A stretch of 64,000 bases of DNA. It comes from Juglans regia. Taxonomy: Eukaryota; Streptophyta; Magnoliopsida; Fagales; Juglandaceae. The notes beneath the pieces were generated by a model. The model saw only the letters and a program-made list of their open reading frames with translations. It did no database searches and was not told where the DNA came from. The position numbers and the translations under genes are program-made. Positions 23,243-34,887 of the stretch are shown here, piece after piece. The stretch's first letter is position 1; every line of letters starts with the position of its first letter. The stretch lies in NCBI RefSeq assembly GCF_001411555.2, contig NC_049911.1, positions 5,278,209-5,342,208 on the forward strand, written 5' to 3'.

Positions 23243-26200
23243 CGCCCCCGCAAGATAGGGCTTGCATCGGCAAGGCCAATCTTGGATCGAAGAAGTTCAG
23301 TATGTTGCCTGGACAATGGTTTGGTTAGCAAGTCAGCAATTTGGTCCTGAGTGTGAACATGTTTGACCTGGAGAGTCCCTTTTTGAACCAAGTCACGGAC
23401 AAAATGAAGGTCTATTTGAATGTGCTTCATGCGAGAATGATAAATTGGATTAAAGCTGAGATGAGTGGCTCCAATGTTGTCACATAACAGAGAAGGTGGA
23501 TCTTTGAGGGGAAATCCGAGTTCATTGAGGAGGCCTAGTAACCACATTGTTTCAGAGGCTGCATTAGCTAATGAGCGGTATTCAGCTTCCGTAGATGAGC
23601 ATGCAACAACCCTTTGTTTCTTTGAACTCCAAGAGATCGGGTTGTTACTAAGAAAACTGATATAGGCTAAAGTAGAGGACCGATCATCAACATTTCCAGC
23701 CCAATTCGCATCGGAGTATGTCTTGAGATGCCAAGGAGTGTCCTTTTTGAGTTGAATGCCGTGAAAGATGGTTTGCTTTAGGTATCTAAGTAACCTTTTT
23801 GCTGTTGTCCAGTGTGTAATTGTGGGCTTGTGTATAAATTGAGACAACTTGTTAACGACTAAAGATATATCAGGACGAGTAAGTGAAAGGTATTGAAGAC
23901 TTCCAATAACTCGTCTGAATTCAATACTATCAAAAGAAGCTATACCATCAACCAATTTTAAAGAAGTACTTGTAGATAAAGGAGTTGACATATCCTTAGC
24001 ACCAACCATGTTGGCTTTGGACAGCAAGTCACGAATGTATTTATGTTGGGACAAAAAAAAACCTGCACGGGTTGGAATAACTTCCACACCCAGAAAATAG
24101 TGAAAAGATCCTATATCTTTCAAAGAAAAACTAGCACCAAGCTGCTTAATGATAGAGTGCACAAAGTTGGAATCATTTCCTATAAGCACAAGGTCATCTA
24201 CATAGACCAGAAAATAGCATATAATGGAGCTACTTTGATAAATAAAGAGGGATGAATCAGCCTTGGAGTTATGAAAACCAAGACAAAGAAGCATCCCTGA
24301 GAGTGGAGTACCATGCCCGAGGGGCCTGCTTAAGACCATAAATTGCTTTACGTAATTTGCACACATGATTGGGTTTGGAAGGATCCTTGAACCCTGGAGG
24401 TTGACTCATATACACATCCTCAGTAATGTCCCCATGCAAAAATGTGTTGTTAACATCCATTTGTCTTAAAACCCAGCCTTGCATAATAGCAATAGTAAGA
24501 ATAGATCTAATAGTAGCTAGTTTTACAACGAGACTAAAAGTCTCCGTATAATCAATCTTGGGTCTTTGATTATACCCTTTTGCAACAAGACGGGCTTTGA
24601 AGCTATCTATCGAGCCATCAACCTTTCATTTAACCTGAAAGATCCACTTACAACCCACGGGATTTGAGCCAACTGGTGGAGAAACCAAGTCCCAAGTGCC
24701 GTGTCTCATAAGAGCAGTGAGCTCTTCAGACATGGCGGCACGCCACTGAGGCATGGATAAAGCTTGGGTCACACACATCGGTTCAAGACATGGGGGAAGG
24801 GGGTGTTTGGTGACAACATTTAGTTGTTTGGGTTTGAAGATGTTGTTCATAGATCTTGTGGTCATGGAGTGTGTGCGGCGTGGAGAGGTGGGTTCGGAGT
24901 TAAAAACAGGGGAAAGGGTAGGAGACGATTTGATGGGAGCAGATTCATAATGGGATTCAAGCACAAGTAAAGGCAAAATAGATGTAGAATCCAAAAGATT
25001 TTGAGAATCCAGAAATCCATGAGAAGGGGATGTACGGGTATTACCTGGAGGGGATGAGACCGCGATAGAGACAGTTTTCGAGACCACTGGAACGACGTTA
25101 GATGGAGCCAACGAGGGAACGGCGGGCACGAATGGAACGACGTCGTGGGTGGATGGCAGAACAGACGGAGAAGACGATGAAGGCTGGGAGGAACCAAGGG
25201 AGGCTAGGGTTCGAGCTTCATCAAATATAACATGCCGAGAAGTGTATATTTTCTAGGTAACGGGCTCAAGGCATTTGTATGAGTTTTGGGTCGTAGAATA
25301 CCCAATAAAGACACACGGACTGGACTTGGGCTGGAGTTTGTGTGTGTTATAAGGCCTAGTAAGAGGGAAACAGAGACACCCAAAGGGTTTTAACTTGAGG
25401 TAGTTTGGTTTTTGACCAAAAAGTGCCTCAAAGGGTGTGCTATATTGAAGAAGAGGAGTGGGTTGACGATTTATGAGGTAGGTGGCAGTATGGAAGGCAT
25501 GGGGCCAATATGAAAGAGGGAGATTGGCATCATGAAGTAAGGTAAGACTAGTCTCAACTAGGTGACGGTGACGACGTTCGGAGACACCATTTTGTTGAGG
25601 TGTGTGAGGGGCAGTTAGTGACTAATGCCATGGAGAGAGAGAAAAGGTTTGAGACTGATATATTCGCCACCATTATCAGAATAGAGACTTTTAATTTTTG
25701 CTTGAAAACGTTTCTCAACCAGATTTTCGAATTGCGGAAAAATGGTCTTAACACAAGACTTTGCATTGATGGGATAGAACCACATATATTTTGTGTAATG
25801 ATCAATGAAAAGCAGATAGTAACGAGAGCCATCTAATCCAAGACAATGAGCAGGTCCCCACACATCAGTGTAAACAAGGTCTAAAGGAGCTTGACTTTGA
25901 AAACTTGTGGGCCGAAAAGGTTGTTGATGGGCTTTATTAATAGAACAAGATGAACACAAAGAGTCCATTTTATTATTCATAACAGGAAGTGAAAATTTTT
26001 TGACAAGATGTTGAACAACTTTAAATGACGGATGTCCAAGACACTTGTGTCACCCATCAAACGAGGTCCGTTCATGCATGTTAGCCATCATGTTGAAAGA
26101 GGAGCCTATCAGTGATTTCGAAAATATGTAAACGCCACTTTCACATGCATCTCTTAGTAGGGTCACCCCCGTGATCCGATCCTTCACAAGAAAATAAGAA

Positions 26201-27437
26201 GGGTGAAACTCAACAAAAACATTATTTTGGGATGTGAAATGATGAACAGAAATCAAATTCTTGCAAATATTTGGGACACAAAGAGTATCACAAAGAATAA
26301 ATGTCTATTTTGGGTAATTTAGAGTCAATGAACCAATGTGTGAGACAGTCAAACCTGACCCATCACCAATAACAACTTCATCAGTGCCATCATACTCAGA
26401 GTGAATAGATAAATTCGCCAAGTCACCAGCAATATTGTGAGACGCAGTGGAGTCAAGAAGCCACTTATGATCTTGTTGTTTTGACGTAGTTGCACAGTTC
26501 ACCGTGACTTCAGATGAATGAAGTTGGGGGCAAACTTGGCAGTATGGCCCATTTGGTTACAAAATTGGCATTTTGGTTGATAGCGGTGCTGATTGGGTGT
26601 ATTAGAGGACTTGCGATTGCGTTGGCCTTGAGAGTTGCGATTTTGGCCTTGAGACCGAGAGGGCCCAACGGCCTTATAAGGGCCATTTGATTGATACCCA
26701 GCAGAAGCACCAAACTTCATCTTGTTGCGGTAAGAAAAATTCGCAGAAGCTACTAGTTGCTGGGTTTTCATCTCCAAGCGCCGCAGGTAGCCTTCATGTC
26801 CCATAAGAATATCATGCAGTTCTTTGAAGGCTAATGATGTTTCCCGAGCACGAATTGGCGTTGCAATTTCCCTGAAATCAAAACCCAATCTATTTAGAAT
26901 ATAGAGGGTAAGATCATCATCAGAGATGGGATGATCTATAAGGGCGATTTCATTGGCAAGGGCTTTCACCGCATGCAAATAATCAGGGATGGAATGTGTT
27001 CCTCGTTGAATCAAGGTAAGTTCTTCCTTGAGTTGCATGGCTTGGGTTCTAGATTTATTTGCATACATATGGTTGAGTTTCTTCCAAGCCTCATGGGAGG
27101 TTTTGGCAGTGGCAATGAGGGGAGTAATGGTGGTGGAGGTAGAAGCCAGAATAGCACTCAGGATTAATTTATCCTGACGAACCCAGTGAGTTTTATTTAA
27201 CTCAGTGGAGGAGGTGCCAACAGGGGAGGGACACTGTGAAATTCCATTGACATAGTCAAGGAGATTATAGCCAATAAGGAGAGTTTCAAATTGTGCTCTC
27301 CATTGAGGGAAGGTGGAGGGTGTCAGTTTTTCATTAATTTGTGTAGAAATATTGAGAGGGATGATGGCATTTTCGGTGGGTGAGATGGGATGAGTATGGG
27401 GTGGATGGGTAGATGTTTGTTCTGAAGAGGAGGCCAT
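23158..27437 (-). pseudogene. Copia gag-pol pseudogene 2
   Basis: Gag starts at 27437 (MASSSEQTSTHP), 33 bases after the primer site, and runs to about 26499. It contains a UBN2-type core (NEKLTPSTFPQWRAQFETLL) and a zinc knuckle CQFCNQMGHTAKFA in which the last Cys has become Ala. Protease (about 26305-26490) reads WLLDSTASHN, where a DSG/DTG triplet is expected. Integrase (about 25500-25980) keeps YTDVWGP and YSDNGGEY. Reverse transcriptase (about 24200-24660) keeps [28 protein letters not shown] and LVYVDDLVLIG. RNase H and the C-terminus (23158-23760) keep SDANWAGNVDDR, STEAEYRSLANAA and LLCDNIGATHL. A frameshift near 24300 splits reverse transcriptase, and stops divide gag, protease and integrase. 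The final open frame runs on into the 3' LTR. Confidence 0.92.
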
Positions 27438-27469
27438 TGTAGAGAAGAGGTTGTTTGCTCGTGAGAGTA

Positions 27470-27486
27470 GGGCTCTCTTGATACCA
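27470..27486 (-). other. Primer-binding site of copia relic 2
   Basis: The minus strand reads TGGTATCAAGAGAGCCC directly after the 5' LTR. It resembles the initiator methionine tRNA primer site with small insertions. Confidence 0.8.
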
Positions 27487-27758
27487 TATAAAGATTTAAA
27501 TCACACGGTTTCAATGGAAAAATCACCTCATCCTTTTATTGACTTCTAAATCAAATATATCTACAAGTCCAGGAGCTGTTTTTGGTAATTACAAATGTAT
27601 GGAAACCAAAGTAATGCGAGAATGAATGTACAATAAATGAAAATATTTACAGTAAAAGGAAACGGGTAAAATGCTAGGAGCTTGATTCTTTTGACTTGGC
27701 TGATTTGATTTGATTTGATTCATTTTTGTTGGCATGATTATTGCAATCTTCCTTAATA
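27487..27758 (-). repeat. 5' LTR of copia relic 2
   Basis: 272 bases; on the minus strand from TATTAAGGAAGATTGC to AATCTTTATA. Differs from the 3' LTR by scattered substitutions and a few small indels. Confidence 0.92.
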
Positions 27759-27763
27759 CTATA

Positions 27764-29392
27764 TTCAATTTAAAGATGGTATCAAACCAAATGAACGTAG
27801 AATAAGCATCCTTGGCACTCAAGAAAGAGCAAAAAGAAAGAACATTGGTCCCCAGCCGGGAAAGACTCGAGCTGAGGATGTTGGAAAAAGAGGCTCAACT
27901 AAGCAAGAGGGCACACTTTTGTGCAGCTGAAGTTGCTAATGGAACTGGAACGGGAGCTGGAACTGGAACGTGCCTAATTGTTATGGCAATTCCTTTGCAT
28001 GGGCCTAGTTAGCTGTCTTTTTGGACCCAGTGTACGTATCTGGCTAGATGTTGGGTTGGGAGTGCATACCGCGTAGGTTTTTCCATGTACAAATATCGAA
28101 AAGCTTAACTAATGCTGGGCCCCGCATTTGGTCTGCTCCTTGGATGGTGAAGATTACTGAAAATGATATCGATTAATAACTTTTATATTCACTACCACAA
28201 GCAATATTATTATATCGATTTATAAATATTCCATAAATACCATCGGGCAGTTACTATCCTCTCCAGTTTTTGTTCTTGTATAGATTTGCACCTTTTAAAC
28301 TGTCACCTCATATCGAATTTAGTATTTCTCGGTTCAATTATAAGTACCATTAATTATATATACAATGATATTATGAGGATGAAGATGACGGGATGAACAA
28401 AATTAAAACTCCGGAAATAGGTAAAATATACTAAATACCATGACCACCACCATCAAGTCATTATTAATATGGGTTGTACCGTAATTATGATCGATAATTA
28501 TCGAGGAGGTACGTGGGCTCTCAATAAAGCAAAAAGTTAAAAACTTTTCGACTTCGTAATTCTTTATTCTACCTACAATAACCCCAGGCCTAATTCCAAG
28601 CTGAATTCACGGGCTTTGTTTTCCTTCCAAGGTGGTGGGCTTCGAATATACAGATGGTCGAACGCTTGCATCATATTCAACTTGAATTGTATAATGTTAT
28701 AATCAGAACTCTTTCCATTCCTTTCCCCGCCTGATTGTAGTATGTTATATGTTATGTAATTAATATTTGGTATAGAAGTCAAGTTTTTGTATTTTTCTTT
28801 ATTTTGATAAGTACAACACATAACATAGTTTGTGATACTCACTATTAACTTATGAGTGTATATAGGTAGTATATATATGTGATTTCATTTTGTTTGAAAG
28901 AGCTAAATTCTTACTCTTTATAATGATTTAATAGGATTCTAATTGTATATTGATTAGTATTTTTAGAGTATAGTTGTATTTTTGAGTTGTATTTTTGGAG
29001 TATAGTTGTAATGAACAGGCCATCACCATGCTCCTCCGCTGCCGTTAATTACTCGTTTCCTCTTCCTCTTCCTCTTTCTCCATCTACGTTTCTGTCCCAT
29101 TCGCCTTCGCTGTCTTTTTCACACCATGCTCTCTCTCTCTCTCCTTTGTGTTTGTTTCGCAGCCACTGTGTGTTGTTGTCGCCTAAGCCAACACCACGCC
29201 GTTGCCTAGACTCTTGCGAAATGAGCCGCACCACATCATCTTGATGCTACGGACATACCTTTTCCAGTTTACGCTCCATGCTGCTACCACCATCATCCTC
29301 CATATGCACGGGGTAAGTATCGAGCATCTCTTCACCTTCTTGTTCCATGTCTCTATTCGTTTCCCTCTCTATTTACTTTGTCTTTGTCTCAG

Positions 29393-29394
<2 letters not shown>
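27764..29394. other. Unassigned intergenic DNA
   Basis: No gene recognised. A short internal repeat GGAACTGGAACGGGAGCTGG sits at about 27941-27960. The stretch 28987-29250 is CT-rich with a serine/proline-rich open frame that I regard as leader-like low-complexity DNA. Confidence 0.4.

Positions 29395-29459
<65 letters not shown>
29395..29459. repeat. (CT)n microsatellite
   Basis: About 32 uninterrupted CT units. Confidence 0.99.
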
Positions 29460-29460
<1 letters not shown>

Positions 29461-30580
29461 AAGAAATTCACCAAAGTGAATGCACTCAACAGACCAATAT
29501 TCACACTTTTTCAACCAGGAGAAAATAAGCTAGCATTAATTATTGCAGATGTATGAGGATGAGGTAATTAGGCTAAGGTAATCAAACTATGATGCATAAG
29601 CCATGCATTACTTATTCTATGAGTTCGAATATTAATGTAAAGCTAAGTGGTATAATCGTCCGTACGTCTATCAGGTGCTTGCATCGTATTCTATACTCAA
29701 GTAAAAGTTAAGTTGTCACTGAGGATAAGTAATATAAGAGAGCAACTACATCTGAAGAGATATAGCTAAGAATCGGTGATCTCGGTTTGGTCCGATCCAA
29801 TCTTTGGCGGTTTTGTGTACCAGACCGGACCAGACTAGACCTATTTGGTTAAGGTATTTTCCACCCTGTACCAAACCAAGTAATGTATAGGATTGGTCCA
29901 GTCCAGGGTCGGTCCATTCAGTCTGGACATGCCCAAAATGGACCATTCAGCCCATCCAAATCTGGTTTTTTTTTTTTGCCCAATTTCAATTATTTTCGGC
30001 CCATTTCAAAATTTTTACATTTTTTTTAACTAAAACAACTAAAAAAAAAAAACCTAAATACAATGATAAAAGAAAACTAAGCTATATAAAAAACTAGAAA
30101 AACAAAAAAAAAAAATAATAATACAAAAGTTATTACAAATTACAAATTATAATCCAAAACTTAACAACTTAACATATAATGGGTAATTTCTAAACTTCTA
30201 AGGGCTGACAGATATTCTTCCAGTTGCATTCATGATTCCTCCTCCTTCTGATGTGTAATTTACACCATATAATATAGCTTTCCTAATGAAATTTGGTGAC
30301 AAAAATGGGACAACATAGTTTGGTGCTCCCACTTCTTCTCCTGAAAATGAAATGGTTATTGGACTCTGAATATTTTACTGAAATGGTTATTGGACTCTGA
30401 ATGTTTTACTGAAATGGTTGCCGGAAAAGAAAGAAGAACTGAATGACACTTTAATTAACTCAACCGCAAGACGATTAAACCAACCCAATTGAAAATGAAA
30501 ACCCAATAAATTAACACAAAATATATATAATGTGAAAGAGAAGGTTATATATTGCTAGAAGTTGCATTTAGCAGCAAAAC

Positions 30581-31143
30581 CTGGGGGTGCTACCAGCCCC
30601 CTACGGGGCGGGGGCACCCCTTTTGGCGGGGTGTGGGAATCCGCCCCCTTTTTTTACTTAAAAAAAAATACTACATTTATTTGATTTAAGAATTAATTAT
30701 AAGTGTAAAAGTAATTAAAAATACATTTTTAGATTCAAATTATAAATTTAAATTTTGTAAATATGACTATAATTTAAAAACTATGTAATTTTTAAATTTG
30801 CTAATGCATATTTTGTGTAAATTGTAGTGTATTAATTTTTAAACTATGTAATTTTTAAATTTGTCAATGCATATTTTGTGAACAAGTCTAACAAATTGTA
30901 ATATATATTTATATATACACAATTTCTAAAATATAAATATATATATTTAGGTTTATATATATGTATATAATATATATATATAAATGGGGGCGGGGCGGGG
31001 TTGGGCCCTCCCTGCCACCCGCCCATGCTAGCAGCCCTAGATGCGGGGAGGAGGGCCCCGCCCCCGCATGGGCGGAGCGGGGTTGCTCGCCTCGCCATGC
31101 GGGGGAGGAGCAGAAGCGGGGCGGGGCCCTGCTGCCCACCCCT
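30581..31143. mobile_element. hAT MITE with GC-rich arms
   Basis: 563 bases flanked by the exact 8-bp duplication AGCAAAAC (30573-30580 and 31144-31151). Tips are CTGGGGGTG and, inverted, AGGGGTGGGCAG. The first 75 and last 160 bases are strongly GC-rich (GGGGCGGGG words) while the middle is AT-rich with a TATATA run (30900-30982). Open frames in the GC-rich arm are by-products of the repeats and are not genes. Confidence 0.9.
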
Positions 31144-31149
31144 AGCAAA

Positions 31150-31539
31150 ACCCAACCACCCCATCCCCACATGCACCCTACTAAACAAATATAGACAGAT
31201 TAATAAATCATAACCCACATAAAGAGATCAATAGAGCCTAGCTTACCAACAATCTTCTGACCTCTTTAATATTTAATCAACATTGGGTGTAGGGCCAATA
31301 GGCATTGAATTTGATGCCTCCACAGAATCAGCAAAGTTCGGATCCCCAACAAGTTCTATCCATAAAAATTTAAAACAAAACAAGTTAAATAAAATTACAT
31401 AATATAAAAGATAAAATAAAATAAACCACATATGATATCAAAGCAAATTTTATTACATATCCATATCCAGCTGCTTCTCACATTCATCCACTTTATCTAT
31501 TAAAGTCCTAAGGCTTATTGGAGTAGAAGAAGAACGAAG
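31150..31539 (-). other. hAT 3' flank after transposase
   Basis: Non-coding continuation of the hAT element downstream of the transposase stop. Confidence 0.45.
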
Positions 31540-32336
31540 CTAGTTTTGTGCACATATGAGACCCTTAACACTCATTGGATTTAAACTATTTCGGAAATGG
31601 TCAAGTACACGACCTGTAGTGCTAAATGTAGATTCAGAGGCTATAGTAGATACCAGTATTGCAAGTACATTGCGTGCAACCTTTGAAAGTACACGATATC
31701 TAACTGAATTCACCTTCCACCAAATTAAAAGGTCAAAACTATCATCTTCATCCTCACATCTTTCATCTAGATATCTATCAACCTCTGACTTACTTTCCAA
31801 ATTGTCCTCAGACTGTAACTGTTGCTTAAATTCAGCCATCAAATTTGCCTTTCTACTCGCCACCTTGTCAGCTGAAGGAGCTACATCTTCATGTTGGGAA
31901 CTTGTGCACTGAGGATAATGCCCTTCTTCATGTTCCCTGTATGCCTCATAGATGCAAATAAATGTATTTTTCACCTTCCAACTGAAATCAATTTTTTTTG
32001 CACGATCATGTGCATATATTTTTTCCAACCCAAAATCAAGATATCGCATCTTGCAGTGAGGATCAACACCAACATAGAGCAACAAATTCTGATTTTCTAA
32101 GTTCTCCCAATACTTGTCAAACTTTCTCTTCATATTTGTGGCCATTAATCCCACCACGGGGTTTCATTCTTCACACTCCATGTTAATGGCATCTTTAATA
32201 ATAACCAACTCCGGGAAAAAACCATTACAAGTTACATATTCACCCTCCGAAAATTTTAAAGTTACATCATGAAATAATTGAAGAAACCTCACAAACAATT
32301 GTACCTTCGCCCAATCGGATGCATTGGGAGGCCCTG
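31540..32336 (-). pseudogene. hAT (RICESLEEPER-like) transposase, C-terminal part
   Basis: Read on the minus strand from 32336, the text passes PPNASDWAKVQLFVRFLQLF, then FFPELVIIKDAINMECEE, a stop near 32166, then KRKFDKYWENL, and ends in the hAT dimerisation block with LARNVLAI-type text (VARNVLAILVSTIASESTFS) and GRVLDHFRNSL. These are hallmarks of plant hAT transposases of the BED-zinc-finger RICESLEEPER kind. The N-terminal part of the same gene is at 39140-40278; the LTR element at 32337-39139 separates them. Confidence 0.88.
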
Positions 32337-34887
32337 TGTAATGCCCCGTCCCCGAAGGTCCAGAGAGTTAACTCATACTACCTGATAATCAACTCTAACA
32401 TTGCTAATACTATTCCAAAAGCTTCAAATTAAATGTAAACACTTTAGATTTAATTAACCACACATATTCGTATATAATATCCTCAATAAGTAACCTCAAA
32501 ATTATCAACTTCTCTACATGTCACTTAAACTCACATTTCAACAATATAATTATTAAAAATCACCAATACTCATCGAAAATTTTCTATTCTTAATCCATTA
32601 TTCTTAAGACATCTCACACAATTCTTCATAGTCCTTATCCTCAGCTGAAATATCCAAAAATCATCTAAAAATATTGGAGATAAGAGGGGGGTGAGTTATC
32701 AACAACTCAGTAAGTAGAGAACATATACTAGTATGCAAACATGAACATTTATAGATTTCAGAATGCAGAACAAAACACTTTATTGTAAGAAAGCAGAATC
32801 AGAACATGTTATAAAAAATATCAAAGCAAAAGTACAAAAATATTCTTATTCAAATTCATTTGGCATAGCATAACTGACCACCATCGTACCAGAGCATCAT
32901 ATCACATTAGAGGCCATGGTTAACCCCCGTGGTAGGGTTGTGCAAATCCCGGTAGCTAACCGAGTAGAAACAGAATGTGAATCTTCCCTTTATTTATTCT
33001 CGGAGCCTCGAGTGTGCATATAGGAAAGACCACCAAAAAAAGCATTTTGTTTCCAAAGCAGGTGCACCAGAAACAGAACAGTTGATACCAACTCAAACAG
33101 AAGCCACTATTAGCACCCGTGGTAGGTCAAATAGATCACCATCCACAAACCACATCCCGATTTAGAATGTCATGTCAAAAGTTTTCAGAAATCACATCAT
33201 ATTAGAGTATAGAACATCTTCAGAATAGAACAGAACAGAATCAGATCACAAAACATAATTTTATCCACAAACTTTCATATTCGCTCTCTTTTGCACAGTT
33301 CATAAGCAAAATGCAAAATAGCTCATGTCTACACCAGTCAAGCCAGAAAATACTTTATTCTAAAACTAAATCTCATGAGTAATGCAGAACAAATAACTGA
33401 GGTAGTTCAAATCTCTTTTCATAACAAAACATGCATATTTTCAAAAATCAATCTCAACCCATTTTATTTTTATGCAAATCTAGCATAGGAACCCCGCTTA
33501 CCTGGACGACTTAGCTTTTTAGAATTTTTCTAAAAAATGTCGAGTCGACTATAAATCGTCACCTATCAAAATAATCATGTAAGTTTTCAATCAATCACGG
33601 ATTTTTATATTTAAGCCTAAGCTTCTTAAATAACCTATTTTAATTCCTCAAAACTTAAAATCTTCATAATCCCAAAATATATCATCACTTCCTAAAATCA
33701 CCAATATCCACCACCATAACCCACGTCAAACACAAAACACCAATATTTAAACCCCGAAATAGCCAACAAATCTCATAGCATAAACCAATCACACCAACAA
33801 CTCCATAATCCAATCCAACTGACCCCTTACTCCTCGGACTCAGTCCGGCACAACCAACCAATTCACAGTAAATATGTGTTAGCGCGGAAATACATTTAAA
33901 TCTCAAAATTTCTTTGAGAAAATACTTACAATGCTATAATATAACTTTTGAAAGATCACGGAAGTGCTAGAAGCGGCACCGCATCAACAAAACAGTGCCA
34001 AATGCACTGTGGCCGTGTGTCTCAAAAACCTACTTTTGAACGGGGACAAACTAAGACCCGAGATTGCTAGGGTAGGGCTTAGGGATGTTGGTGAAGCAAG
34101 TGGTGGTGGTGGTTGGCCGTGGGTGGCGGCGTAAATGGTGGTTGAAGTGCAAAAAAATGCCCAAATCAGAAATGAAGTTGGATGTATTTCATCGGTGGCG
34201 GATCGGAGCTGGGGTTGAGTGCATTGGGTAGCTAGGAGGTTGAGGATGAAGTGGTGAAGAAATGGTGACCCACAAGGAACGCCGCGGCTTCAAGCCGTGC
34301 GTGGTGGAGAACGCCGACGAGTGAGGAGTTGAAAATTGGAGGGGGAGGTGGCCGGTGGGTGGGGAAGGTCGTGGGCTGGGCAGTGTTGCTGGATGGTGGC
34401 GCACGGAGTGGGCTAGGGAGGAGAAGAAATCGCACGGGGATAGGGGGTGCAACGCACATGAGAGGAGAGAGAGAGAGAAGAAAAAGAAATGGAGGGAAAC
34501 AGAAAAAGAGGAAGAAAAGCAAAAGAGGAAAAAAAAAAAAAGAAAAATGAAGGGAAAGAAATGAGGTCCAATCCTCACATCTTGGGTCACAAAAATGATC
34601 CAACGGAAACGATTTCAAAACAGCAAGTTAAATAAAATAATTCAAACGTAGTGATTAAATGAAAATAAAATAATTAAACCCAACAATAAATTAATTTAAA
34701 ATAAAGATAAATTTAAATGTATAACAATTATTAATATTAAGGAAACATGTCGAATTTAATTTTCACAAATTAAAAATCATAAAAATAAACCCATTAAAAT
34801 ATAAAAATTTAAAACAAGAGAATCAATTTTTAAATTAATAACAAATAATCCTTCAATTAAAATTACACTAAAATACGGGGTGTTACA
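32337..34887 (-). repeat. 3' LTR of LARD-like element
   Basis: On plus it runs from TGTAATGCCCCGTCCCC to ACGGGGTGTTACA; inverted it starts TGTAACACCCCGT. Holds a GC-rich gene-like block (about 34090-34450) followed by a purine-rich stretch (34455-34560). Small open frames inside it are not genes. Confidence 0.9.

Larger units (their letters stand above)
22971..27758 (-). mobile_element. Ty1/copia retrotransposon relic 2, TATA-ended LTRs
   Basis: A 4,788-bp minus-strand element with a 5' LTR at 27487-27758 and a 3' LTR at 22971-23242, flanked on both sides by the perfect 5-bp duplication CTATA (22966-22970 and 27759-27763). Read on its own strand, each LTR starts TATTAAGG and ends TTTATA instead of TG...CA. 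Non-canonical ends of this kind are known mainly from copia elements. The coding region is much better preserved than in relic 1 but carries frameshifts and stops. Confidence 0.93.

Noticed and set aside
29202..29556. Leucine/serine-rich frames over the CT microsatellite
   Set aside because: They are translations of (CT)n in different frames.
30844..31218. Gly/Pro/Ala-rich frames on both strands in the hAT MITE
   Set aside because: Products of GC-rich MITE arm; element boundaries are fixed by an 8-bp duplication.
34189..34618. Long phenylalanine/proline-rich minus-strand frames, also at 38417-38870 and 56433-56934
   Set aside because: They fall in the pyrimidine-rich tract and GC-rich block of LTRs and overlap one another in several frames, as expected of low-complexity DNA.
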